DNA from: Orenia metallireducens | GTDB lineage: Bacteria > Bacillota > Halanaerobiia > Halobacteroidales > Halobacteroidaceae | Direction: 5' to 3' | Assembly: GCF_003001995.1 (NCBI RefSeq) | Contig: NZ_PVNB01000001.1 | Span: forward strand, 1 to 64,000 | Length of the DNA: 64,000 nt | Shown: piece by piece, positions 1 through 6,973 of the stretch | Numbering within the stretch: the stretch's first letter is position 1 | Layout: the number at the start of each line of letters is the position of its first letter | Notes under the pieces: generated by a model | What the model was told of the DNA's origin: nothing | The model's input: the letters and a program-made list of their open reading frames with translations, nothing else | Databases searched by the model: none | Made by a program: the position numbers and the translations under genes

Positions 1-14
1 ATCATTTAAGTAGT

Positions 15-97
15 CCATAGTATGCACCTGCCTGTAATTAGTTATTTTGTGGTGATCTAATTATATTACAGTTTGGTCTACTATGGGCATTTTTTTA
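15..97 (+). terminator. Long imperfect hairpin followed by a T-run
   Basis: The outer arms CCATAGTA (15-22) and TACTATGG (79-86) are perfectly complementary. An inner pair CTGTAAT/ATTACAG extends the structure, and a run of seven T follows at 90-96. It could terminate a gene left of the window. The interior is long enough to be a structured leader, but I could not assign it to a known riboswitch class. Confidence 0.4.
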
Positions 98-173
98 TTA
101 ATTTTTATTAGTTCAAGTTCATTTTACAATTAAGCAAATAATTATAAGATAAAAAATGAAGGAGTGTAGATAA

Positions 174-602
174 ATGCTTTCTCCCAGTTTAGAGGACTAT
201 TTAGAAGAGATTTATCGTTTTGATAAAGAATTAGGTTTTGTTAGGACTACAGATATAGCAGAAAAGCTCAAAGTCTCACTACCATCGGTGACGAAGGCAG
301 TTAAAAGATTGAATAAAAAAGGTTACTTAAACCATGAACCCTATAAGAACATAGAACTAACTAGTAAAGGAGAAAAATTAGGTGAATTTCTAGTTAGAAG
401 AAATAAGACCTTACAAGAGTTTGTAGAGATAATTGGTAGTAAGTGTAATAAAGCAGAAGAAGCAGAAGCAATGGAGCATTATCTTTCCAAAGATACTGTC
501 TCTGCTATTACATCTTTAGTAGAGTTTTTGAAGAGAAAACCAGAATTACAGAAAGAGTTGTTAGAATTTAGAGAAAAAAACAATAGCTATCGCAAAAGGT
601 AG
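174..602 (+). CDS. MntR/DtxR-family metal-dependent transcriptional regulator
   Basis: A 142-residue winged-helix repressor, the same length as Bacillus MntR. The N-terminal DNA-binding domain covers about residues 1-65, and a helical metal-binding/dimerisation domain follows. The SH3-like domain of DtxR is absent, which is typical of MntR. Ligands equivalent to MntR D8 and E11 are present (D8, E11), as are E98, E101 and H102 (MntR E99, E102, H103). The position equivalent to MntR H77 is Asn77, so the metal site differs from the textbook set. It faces the convergent feoAB genes, which suggests iron rather than manganese control; this is inference. The RBS GGAG lies 10 bases before the ATG. 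Possible targets are the palindromes in front of feoA. Confidence 0.85.
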   Translation: MLSPSLEDYLEEIYRFDKELGFVRTTDIAEKLKVSLPSVTKAVKRLNKKGYLNHEPYKNIELTSKGEKLGEFLVRRNKTLQEFVEIIGSKCNKAEEAEAMEHYLSKDTVSAITSLVEFLKRKPELQKELLEFREKNNSYRKR

Positions 603-629
603 AGGTCTACTACCCCCTACCTTATAATT

Positions 630-2024
630 CTATAAAAATAATGTAGTAAATATCTGATTGACCAAGAAAGTAACTATAATTGCCACAGTCAATGGCATCA
701 CAGCACCAAAGATTGCCCATTTCCAGCTATTAGTCTCCTTCTTAATCGTCAGTATCGTAGTTCCACAAGGGAAATGTAATAAGGAAAATAGCATAGTACA
801 GAGTGCTGTAACCCAAGTCCAACCATTGTTTACTAATATCCCCCTTAAAGCATCGGCACTATCAGGCTCAATCATAGACCCTAAGGAGAGATAACTCATG
901 ACTAATATCGGTAATACAATCTCATTAGCAGGTAGCCCTAAGATAAATGCCATTAAGATAACTCCATCTAAGCCAATCAGCGTGGCAAAAGGATCAATCA
1001 AATTAGCTACATAATCAATAATACTCACTCCACCAATTGTATTGTTAGCCAACAACCAAACTATTCCTCCTGCTGGTGCTGCTACTACTATCGCTCTCCA
1101 GAGTACAAATAAGGTTCTATCTATAAAAGAGCGAACTAAAACTCTACCAATTTGTGGTTTACGGTAAGGTGGTAATTCTAAAGTAAATGAAGAAGGGATA
1201 CCTTTTAAGATGGTTTTAGATAATATCCAAGAGACCAGCAAGGTAATAGCAATACCAATTAAAACTAACAGAACTACTATCCCTGCTGCTAAAAGAGAGC
1301 TTCCCCTTCCACCGACAGTTCCCATAAAAATCATCGATAATATCAATAATGTGGGAAAACGCCCATTACAAGGGACAAAGTTATTGGTCAAGATAGCTAA
1401 TAACTTCTCCCGTGGCGATTCAATGATTCTAGCTGCAATCACTCCTGCTGCATTACAACCAAAGCCCATACTCATTGTCAGAGACTGTTTACCATTAGCT
1501 CCTGATTTTTTAAATAAATTGTCGAGATTAAAGGCTACCCTAGGTAAATATCCCAGATCCTCTAGCAAGGTAAAAATCGGAAAGAAGATAGCCATTGGTG
1601 GTAACATAACTGAAATGACCCAAGCTAGAGTTCTATACATTCCCTCAACTAAAATACCATGTAACCAATTAGGTGCTCCAACAGCCATAAATAAATTACT
1701 AAGATGACCTTCAACCCAGAATAAAAATTCTCCTAACATTGCCGATGGATAGTTAGCTCCCACAATCGTTAACCAGAAAACTCCTCCTAACATCAGAAGC
1801 ATAATCGGAAAGCCAAGCCACTTAGATGTTAAAATATCATCTATTTTTTCTCCTATTCCAGTCTGCTCTCCTTGCATGCTGACATTATTATCAGCTATTA
1901 CTTCTGCATTACTATAAATATCCTTAACTATCTGATCTCTTAGTTGCTCTCTTTGCTTTCCATTCAAAGAATCTGAGATATTAGATAATAGCTCATTAAA
2001 ATCTTTAATCTTAGTCAACTCCAT
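630..2024 (-). CDS. feoB: FeoB C-terminal membrane domain as a separate protein
   Basis: This is the permease half of the ferrous-iron transporter FeoB. After a short helical stretch (residues 1-50, part of the linker domain) come two Gate-type transmembrane regions with the FeoB signatures FGCNAAG and FVPCNGRFPT, and a C-terminal TM pair around HFPCGTT. The G domain is in the upstream gene, so FeoB is made as two polypeptides. I chose ATG at 2024 because GGTGGAG lies just before it; a GTG at 2039 is possible. It overlaps the end of the G-domain gene by 14 bases, which implies translational coupling. No frameshift repair is needed: the first ORF ends where the second start and RBS sit. Natural splitting is therefore more likely than a sequencing error, though the latter is not excluded. 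Confidence 0.85.
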   Translation of the reverse strand: MELTKIKDFNELLSNISDSLNGKQREQLRDQIVKDIYSNAEVIADNNVSMQGEQTGIGEKIDDILTSKWLGFPIMLLMLGGVFWLTIVGANYPSAMLGEFLFWVEGHLSNLFMAVGAPNWLHGILVEGMYRTLAWVISVMLPPMAIFFPIFTLLEDLGYLPRVAFNLDNLFKKSGANGKQSLTMSMGFGCNAAGVIAARIIESPREKLLAILTNNFVPCNGRFPTLLILSMIFMGTVGGRGSSLLAAGIVVLLVLIGIAITLLVSWILSKTILKGIPSSFTLELPPYRKPQIGRVLVRSFIDRTLFVLWRAIVVAAPAGGIVWLLANNTIGGVSIIDYVANLIDPFATLIGLDGVILMAFILGLPANEIVLPILVMSYLSLGSMIEPDSADALRGILVNNGWTWVTALCTMLFSLLHFPCGTTILTIKKETNSWKWAIFGAVMPLTVAIIVTFLVNQIFTTLFL

Positions 2025-2802
2025 AGCAATCAACTCCACCCTTTAAATTCTCTCTAAAGTAATGATTCTGCATTGAATCTAAGATAGTCTGATCCCCTTC
2101 CAATAATCTTAAAGCCAGCCAACGCAAATTTAACCCTTCTGATAGTTCTCCTAAAGTATTCTTTATCTCTGGTAATAACTCTTCAACTGCTGCTTCAATT
2201 TGAGGAGAGTATTTAACTTTAACTGGTTTAATCTGCTTATCCTGATTAACTATAGCTGTTACCATATTTTTAAGATCATTTAGCCCTATCCCATCACGGG
2301 CTATAGTGGGAATCACTGGTATTCCTAACTCCTCTTCTAAACCTTTAATATCTATTTTAATATTCTTTCGCTCTGCCTCATCCATCAAATTTAGGCACAA
2401 GACTACATTATCGGTCAGCTCAGTAACCTGTAGTACCAGATTAAGATTGCGCTCCAAATTAGTAGCATCTGCTACAACTATAGTGGCATCTGGCTTAGCA
2501 AAGCAGATAAAATCTCTAGCTACCATCTCCTCAGTTGAACTTGCTAACAATGAATAAGTACCTGGTAGATCTACTAACGTATATTCTTGACCTTGATTTT
2601 CATAATATCCTTGTGCCTGAGTTACAGTTTTGCCAGGCCAATTTCCTGTGTGCTGTTTTAATCCAGTTAAAGCATTAAAGACTGTACTCTTACCTGTATT
2701 AGGATTACCGGCCAGAGCAATTATAGGATTATTCCTCTCAACATCCAGATTAAATGTTTCCCTTAACAGATTCAATCCACTTGATTTAGCTGTTAAACCC
2801 AT
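2011..2802 (-). CDS. feoB: FeoB N-terminal G domain as a separate protein
   Basis: A 263-residue soluble GTPase part of FeoB. G1 is GNPNTGKST (residues 32-40), G3 is DLPGTYSL, G4 is NLMD and a G5-like ARDG is present. The helical guanine-dissociation-inhibitor region begins near residue 195. In most bacteria this domain is fused to the permease. Here the protein stops after GVDCYGVD, and the membrane half starts within the last 14 bases. RBS AGGGGG precedes the ATG. feoA lies 69 bp upstream on the same strand, so feoA-feoB(G)-feoB(TM) is probably one operon. GTP hydrolysis in this domain gates Fe(II) import through the partner protein. Confidence 0.87.
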   Translation of the reverse strand: MGLTAKSSGLNLLRETFNLDVERNNPIIALAGNPNTGKSTVFNALTGLKQHTGNWPGKTVTQAQGYYENQGQEYTLVDLPGTYSLLASSTEEMVARDFICFAKPDATIVVADATNLERNLNLVLQVTELTDNVVLCLNLMDEAERKNIKIDIKGLEEELGIPVIPTIARDGIGLNDLKNMVTAIVNQDKQIKPVKVKYSPQIEAAVEELLPEIKNTLGELSEGLNLRWLALRLLEGDQTILDSMQNHYFRENLKGGVDCYGVD

Positions 2803-2871
2803 AATATATACCCCCTATTTATAATTTATATATAAAACCATCTAAAATAAGGTTGATAACTTTAATAACCA

Positions 2872-3090
2872 TCACCTCACTTTAATTAAATTGGTCTCTT
2901 CACTTCTTAAAGCAATTACTGTCCCTCTAATTAAATATGCAGTTGGGTCTCCAGAAGGGCTTCTCCTTTTAGCTATTATCTGTGTCCCTGGAATCAAGCC
3001 CAAGTCCAATAATCTCCTCCTTTTAATCCCCTCTGCTTCTAAGCTTACTACCTCAGAGATTACTCCTAAAGGTAGTTGAGTTAATAACAT
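2872..3090 (-). CDS. feoA: Ferrous iron transport protein FeoA
   Basis: A 72-residue SH3-like FeoA with the typical pattern LGV...GIKRRRLLDLGLIPGT, followed by a basic stretch and a terminal beta strand. FeoA is a small cytosolic partner of FeoB that modulates its activity. ATG 3090 is preferred over a GTG nine bases upstream, because AAGGGGG ends 7 bases before the ATG. It is the first gene of the feo operon. The promoter region just upstream holds two palindromes, the best operator candidates for the DtxR-type repressor at the left end of the window. Confidence 0.9.
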   Translation of the reverse strand: MLLTQLPLGVISEVVSLEAEGIKRRRLLDLGLIPGTQIIAKRRSPSGDPTAYLIRGTVIALRSEETNLIKVR

Positions 3091-3110
3091 TATCTTCACC
3101 CCCTTAATTT

Positions 3111-3144
3111 ATTAGTTTAGACTAATAATCTTAACCAAGGTTAA
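3111..3144 (-). promoter_or_regulatory. Candidate metalloregulator operators in front of feoA
   Basis: Two perfect palindromes lie back to back 21-54 bases before the feoA start: ATTAGTTTAGACTAAT (3111-3126) and TTAACCAAGGTTAA (3131-3144). The first resembles DtxR/IdeR-type TTAG...CTAA sites. On the minus strand TTGGTT could serve as -35 and TAATAA as -10, so bound repressor would block the promoter. Assignment to the regulator at 174-602 is inference from proximity. Confidence 0.5.
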
Positions 3145-3249
3145 CTTACTTTCACTCCATAATATGTACTAAATCTAAAAGTGTGCATTTGACTATAAGA
3201 AAAAAATAACAAGAATTAAATAGAAATCTTTAGATAATGATAATAAGGG

Positions 3250-3332
3250 TCAATATATAGTACTATAACAGATTCAGTACACTATATCTTGACCTTGTTG
3301 AGTTTGACATATAAAAGTAGATGAGATAAAAT
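3250..3332 (+). promoter_or_regulatory. Upstream NrdR-box pair with complete promoter (copy 1)
   Basis: Box 1a (3250-3263, TCAATATATAGTAC, reverse orientation) matches the NrdR consensus ACACWATATNTTGT at 11 of 14 positions. Box 1b (3279-3292, ACACTATATCTTGA) matches at 13 of 14. The boxes are 15 bp apart. A consensus promoter follows: TTGACA (3304-3309), 17 bp, TAAAAT (3327-3332). The whole module, including flanking TTAGATAAT and GATAAAATTAG words, is repeated 430 bp downstream in front of nrdD. No gene follows this copy directly. Confidence 0.65.
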
Positions 3333-3660
3333 TAGCCTTGTCGCTTTATATAATACACTAGCTTTTAATAGTTAATAAGAAATAAGAATAAAGATAATCT
3401 CTTATATCAATAAGAAATTAATTAATAATTTTGATAAGATACTTATAACTATTTTGAAAATTTTAAAAGTAAATTCTGAAAATCAGATTTATTCTAGTTG
3501 CTTTTATTCTAGTTGCTTTTATTCTACTACCTCTAACTGACACTAGGTCGAAGTAACTAACTTTTTGATTTTCACTTTAATCTTAGATTGACTTACTTTT
3601 AAGATTATTAGATTCAATCTCCTTCCCAAGAAAAAAATTCTAAGAATCAAATTAAATTTT
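3333..3660. other. Non-coding spacer between the two NrdR promoter modules
   Basis: About 330 AT-rich bases with no plausible ORF on either strand. It contains a short tandem repeat of TTCTAGTTGCTTTTA near 3491-3522. It may be the long leader of a tandem nrdD promoter, or the scar of a lost NrdR-controlled gene. I see no recognisable RNA element in it. Confidence 0.4.
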
Positions 3661-3681
3661 TTAGATAATATTAATAAAAGT

Positions 3682-3763
3682 ACAATATATAGTGTATACT
3701 TTATTTCTCACCACTATATGTTGTTGTTTGAATGTTGACAGACAAATTTAAATAAGATAAAAT
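3682..3763 (+). promoter_or_regulatory. NrdR-box pair and promoter of nrdD (copy 2)
   Basis: Box 2a (3682-3695, ACAATATATAGTGT) is a perfect inverted match to the NrdR consensus. Box 2b (3711-3724, CCACTATATGTTGT) matches 13 of 14. They are again 15 bp apart. TTGACA (3735-3740), 17 bp, TAAAAT (3758-3763) forms the promoter, and the nrdD ATG is 36 bp further on after GGAGG. NrdR is the usual ATP/dATP-sensing repressor of ribonucleotide reductase genes; its gene is not in this window. Confidence 0.8.
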
Positions 3764-3798
3764 TAGAAATATGATTTAATGTTATAGGAGGTAAATTA

Positions 3799-5832
3799 AT
3801 GGTTAATAAGTACATAAAGAAACGAAATGGAAAGAATGTTCCTTTTAAGAAAGAAAAGATTAAAGAAGCAATTAGTAGAGCAGCTAAGGCAGTTGGAGTA
3901 GAATCAGATATCATTGGAGAAGAGATCAGTCAAGAGGTAGTCGATTATCTAAAGATTTTCTTTAAAGAAGATGGTATTCCAACAGTAGAACAGGTACAAG
4001 ATCTAGTAGAGAAGATTCTAATTGAAAAAGGCTATGCTGCTATTGCTAAAGCATATATCCTTTATAGAGAACAACATGCTAAGCTAAGAGATACTGAACA
4101 ACTATTTACCGATGCTCTTAAGACTATAGATAATTATCTAGATCGGAGCGATTGGAAGGTAAATGAGAATAGTAATATGGGTTATTCCTTACAAGGACTT
4201 AATAACCATATTGCTTCTGAGATTACAGCACAATATTGGTTACAAGAGATTTATCCTCAAGAAATCAGAGATAAGCACCTTTCAGGAGATATGCATATCC
4301 ATGATCTAAGCCACTTAAGTGTCTATTGCTGTGGTTGGGATTTAAAGGACTTACTACTTAATGGATTTGGTGGAGTCTCTACCAAAGTAGAAAGTAAGCC
4401 ACCAAAGCATTTTAGAACTGCTTTATTACAAGCAGTAAACTTCTTCTATACATTACAAGGGGAGAGTGCTGGAGCTCAAGCCTTTTCAAGCTTTGACACA
4501 TACTTAGCTCCTTTTATCAAATATGATAATTTGACCTATAATGAGGTTAAACAAGCTATGCAAGAATTTATCTTTAACTTAAATGTACCTACTAGAGTAG
4601 GTTTCCAAACACCTTTTACAAATATCACTATGGATTTGGTTTGTCCAGGGATTATAGCTGATGAACCAGTAATTATCGGTGGAGAGGCTCAAGATAAGAC
4701 TTATAAAGAGTTCCAAACAGAGATGGATATGTTAAATAAGGCCTTTGCTGAAATCATGTTAGAAGGTGATTCTAAGGGTAGAGTATTCAGCTTCCCTATT
4801 CCAACTTACAATATCACCAAAGACTTTGATTGGGATAATGAGATCTTAGAGCCAGTTTGGGAGATGACTGCTAAGTATGGTATTCCATATTTCAGTAACT
4901 TCGTCAACTCTGATATGAAGCCTGATGATGTTAGAAGTATGTGCTGCCGTCTTAGACTTGACAACACTGAGCTTAGAAAACGTGGTGGAGGATTATTTGG
5001 TGCCAACCCAATGACTGGAAGTATCGGTGTTGTAACTTTAAATATGCCACGAATCGGTTACCTAGCTGAAGATGAAGAGGATTTCATTAAACGTACTTAT
5101 GCTTTAATGGATTTAGCTCAAGAGAGCTTAGAGATTAAAAGAAAGATATTAGAGAGATTGACTGATAAAGGATTATATCCTTATAGTAAGTTCTACCTCC
5201 GTAATGTTAAAATGCGTTTTGATGAGTACTGGAAGAACCACTTCAATACTATTGGATTAAATGGTATGAATGAAGCTGTAATCAACTTTATGGGCAAAGA
5301 TATTACTCACCCAGAAGCTAGAGACTTCTCTATTAGAATAATGGATGCTATGCGTAATAAGCTAGTAGAGTATCAAGAGGATACTGGCAATATCTATAAC
5401 TTAGAGGCCACTCCTGCTGAAGGTACCTCTTATCGTTTTGCTAATTTGGATAAGAAGAAGTTTGCTAATGATATCATCTGTGCCAATGAGGATAGAGTCA
5501 GAGCTGAAGGTGCAGACCCATACTATACTAACTCAACACAATTACCTGTAGGTTATACCGATGATATCTTTGAAAGTTTAGAGCTACAGGATGAATTGCA
5601 GAAGAGATATACTGGCGGAACCGTTGTTCATGGTTTCTTAGGTGAAAGGATGCCATCTATTCAATCGGTGAAGAAGCTAGTTAAGAATATCGCTGACAAT
5701 TTTGAGTTACCATACTACTCCATTACTCCAACCTTTAGTGTCTGCCCTGTTCATGGGTATTTAGATGGAGAGCATGAATATTGCCCTAAATGTGATGCTG
5801 AAATGGAGTTTGAAGAAGAACAGAGTGCTTAG
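3799..5832 (+). CDS. nrdD: Anaerobic ribonucleoside-triphosphate reductase, large body lacking the glycyl-radical tail
   Basis: Class III reductase that makes dNTPs from NTPs without oxygen. An ATP-cone occupies about residues 1-95. The ten-stranded barrel follows, with GDMHIHDL, the YCCGWDL segment and VRSMCCRLRLDN. The C-terminal zinc motif is C649-P-V-H652...C662-P-K-C665. The protein then ends after DAEMEFEEEQSA. The expected glycyl-radical motif (RVxGYL type) is absent, although the family normally carries it about 15-20 residues after the last zinc cysteine. It is encoded separately at 6559-6702. The stop is only 15 bases before nrdG, so there is no room for a shifted continuation. RBS AGGAGG. 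First gene of nrdD-nrdG-tail under NrdR boxes. Confidence 0.95.
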   Translation: MVNKYIKKRNGKNVPFKKEKIKEAISRAAKAVGVESDIIGEEISQEVVDYLKIFFKEDGIPTVEQVQDLVEKILIEKGYAAIAKAYILYREQHAKLRDTEQLFTDALKTIDNYLDRSDWKVNENSNMGYSLQGLNNHIASEITAQYWLQEIYPQEIRDKHLSGDMHIHDLSHLSVYCCGWDLKDLLLNGFGGVSTKVESKPPKHFRTALLQAVNFFYTLQGESAGAQAFSSFDTYLAPFIKYDNLTYNEVKQAMQEFIFNLNVPTRVGFQTPFTNITMDLVCPGIIADEPVIIGGEAQDKTYKEFQTEMDMLNKAFAEIMLEGDSKGRVFSFPIPTYNITKDFDWDNEILEPVWEMTAKYGIPYFSNFVNSDMKPDDVRSMCCRLRLDNTELRKRGGGLFGANPMTGSIGVVTLNMPRIGYLAEDEEDFIKRTYALMDLAQESLEIKRKILERLTDKGLYPYSKFYLRNVKMRFDEYWKNHFNTIGLNGMNEAVINFMGKDITHPEARDFSIRIMDAMRNKLVEYQEDTGNIYNLEATPAEGTSYRFANLDKKKFANDIICANEDRVRAEGADPYYTNSTQLPVGYTDDIFESLELQDELQKRYTGGTVVHGFLGERMPSIQSVKKLVKNIADNFELPYYSITPTFSVCPVHGYLDGEHEYCPKCDAEMEFEEEQSA

Positions 5833-5847
5833 AAAGGTTGTTTTAAG

Positions 5848-6540
5848 ATGAAGATAGCTGGTTTGCAACGGACAAGTTTAATCGATTATCCTGAGCATAT
5901 TGCTACTGTAGTTTTTACTCAAGGATGTAACTATAAATGCCCTTATTGTCATAATGCATCATTGATTGCTAATAGCTCAGAGAGATCTTCTTATCTATCT
6001 TTAGAAGATTTATGGAACTTTATAGAAAAGAGAAAAAAATTAATCGATGGAATCTCTATTACTGGAGGAGAGCCAACTCTACAACCAGGGCTGATAGACT
6101 TTATCAAAGAAATTAAAGCTACAGGATTAAAGGTCAAGCTTGATACAAACGGAAGTAACCCTGATATCCTGGCAGAATTACTTGCAGCTAATTTATTAGA
6201 TTATATAGCAATGGACATCAAATCATCTCTGCAAAGCTACTCTGCAGTAGTTGGAGAGTGTAATCTAGATAAAGTTAAAAAAAGTATCGAATTAATTAAA
6301 AGTTCTAAGATAGATTATGAGTTTAGAACTACAGTAGTCCCTACTCTACATACAGAACAGGACTTTAAAGATATCGGGGAATTAATCGCTGGAGCAGAAC
6401 GTTATTATATTCAAAACTTTAGACCAATTAATACTCTGGATAAAGGGTTGGAAGAATTAAGCTCCTTTCCCCCTGATAAATTAAATAAATTTAAAGAGAT
6501 AGTTTCTCCCTATGTAGTCAAGGTAGGAATTCGTAATTAA
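5848..6540 (+). CDS. nrdG: Anaerobic ribonucleotide reductase activating protein (radical SAM)
   Basis: A 230-residue radical-SAM activase. The [4Fe-4S]-binding motif is C27-N-Y-K-C31-P-Y-C34. SITGGEPT supplies the GGE motif for S-adenosylmethionine. It abstracts hydrogen from a glycine to create the storage radical of NrdD. Here its substrate glycine should lie in the small tail protein encoded immediately downstream rather than in NrdD itself. The gene starts 15 bases after nrdD. Its stop codon abuts the AAGGAGGTGA that serves the tail gene, so all three are one transcription unit. It is of the longer NrdG2-like type, similar to those next to many clostridial nrdD genes. Confidence 0.93.
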   Translation: MKIAGLQRTSLIDYPEHIATVVFTQGCNYKCPYCHNASLIANSSERSSYLSLEDLWNFIEKRKKLIDGISITGGEPTLQPGLIDFIKEIKATGLKVKLDTNGSNPDILAELLAANLLDYIAMDIKSSLQSYSAVVGECNLDKVKKSIELIKSSKIDYEFRTTVVPTLHTEQDFKDIGELIAGAERYYIQNFRPINTLDKGLEELSSFPPDKLNKFKEIVSPYVVKVGIRN

Positions 6541-6558
6541 AAGGAGGTGACACAGGAT

Positions 6559-6702
6559 ATGGAAAATAGAAAACGTCAAAAATGTGAGGTTTATTCTCGT
6601 GTAGTTGGATTCTTAACACCTGTAAGTCAGTGGAATAAAGGTAAGAAAGAAGAATGGGTGGACAGAAAGACCTACGATAAAGCATTAAAAGAAGCTAAAT
6701 AA
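6559..6702 (+). CDS. Stand-alone glycyl-radical tail of anaerobic ribonucleotide reductase
   Basis: A 47-residue ORF with a perfect Shine-Dalgarno (AAGGAGGTGA, 6541-6550) eight bases before its ATG. Residues 9-36 read like the last segment of an intact NrdD: KCEVYSRVVGFL, then PVSQWNKGKKEEW and DRKTY. Gly17 in RVVGFL is the expected radical glycine, and Cys9 sits where many NrdD proteins have the residue just before EVYSR. NrdD of this operon lacks exactly this segment. The natural reading is a two-piece class III reductase in which the radical domain docks in trans, comparable in principle to YfiD/GrcA for pyruvate formate-lyase. The terminator follows within 10 bases. Homology of the segment is clear; trans assembly is inference. 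Confidence 0.9.
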   Translation: MENRKRQKCEVYSRVVGFLTPVSQWNKGKKEEWVDRKTYDKALKEAK

Positions 6703-6710
6703 ATTCAAAA

Positions 6711-6748
6711 AAAGCAAGTTGGATTTAAAACTCCAACTTGCTTTTTTA
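6711..6748 (+). terminator. Terminator of the nrdD-nrdG-tail operon
   Basis: AGCAAGTTGGA and TCCAACTTGCT form an 11-bp stem with an 8-nt loop, followed by a T-run. Confidence 0.9.
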
Positions 6749-6750
6749 TA

Positions 6751-6910
6751 TAAAGTGAGTTCTTAGTTTCAGAGGGAGTTTTTTATCTCCCTCTGAAACT
6801 TATGTCCACAGGATGAACCTAAGGCCCTAGAACGAATCCAGAACCATAGTGTCCCTTATCTCCCACTTAATAGAAGTGGGGATTTTAGAGACACTTAGGT
6901 GTCGGATAAA
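6751..6910 (+). repeat. 160-bp structured intergenic repeat, copy A
   Basis: Roughly 93% identical to 49923-50081. It contains two hairpins. The first is GTTTCAGAGGGAG with CTCCCTCTGAAAC. The second is CCCACTT/AAGTGGG nested inside AGTGTC...GACACT. Terminal words TAAAGTGAGTTCTTAG and GGTGTCGGATAAAT are shared by both copies. There is no ORF. The two subterminal hairpins resemble the ends of IS200/IS605-type elements, so a non-autonomous derivative or a mobile structured RNA is plausible. Strand is given by the shared orientation of both copies. Confidence 0.75.
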
Positions 6911-6973
6911 TATCAAACTAATAGTCAAATTATTTAGAAGAAAACTACCTTCTCATAATTAATCATCTTTTAT

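Noticed and set aside
1210-1707. 165-codon ORF opposite feoB
   Set aside because: Shadow of the feoB membrane domain; no RBS and no protein-like pattern.
3491-3522. Short tandem TTCTAGTTGCTTTTA units as a CRISPR remnant
   Set aside because: Two adjacent direct units without spacers; not an array. No cas genes in the window.
3714-3914. Reverse ORF overlapping the nrdD start
   Set aside because: It covers the nrdD promoter and N-terminus on the wrong strand.
5817-5850. Frameshift or stop mutation truncating NrdD
   Set aside because: Only 15 bases separate the stop from nrdG, and the missing tail is intact after nrdG with its own Shine-Dalgarno, so the split is organisational.
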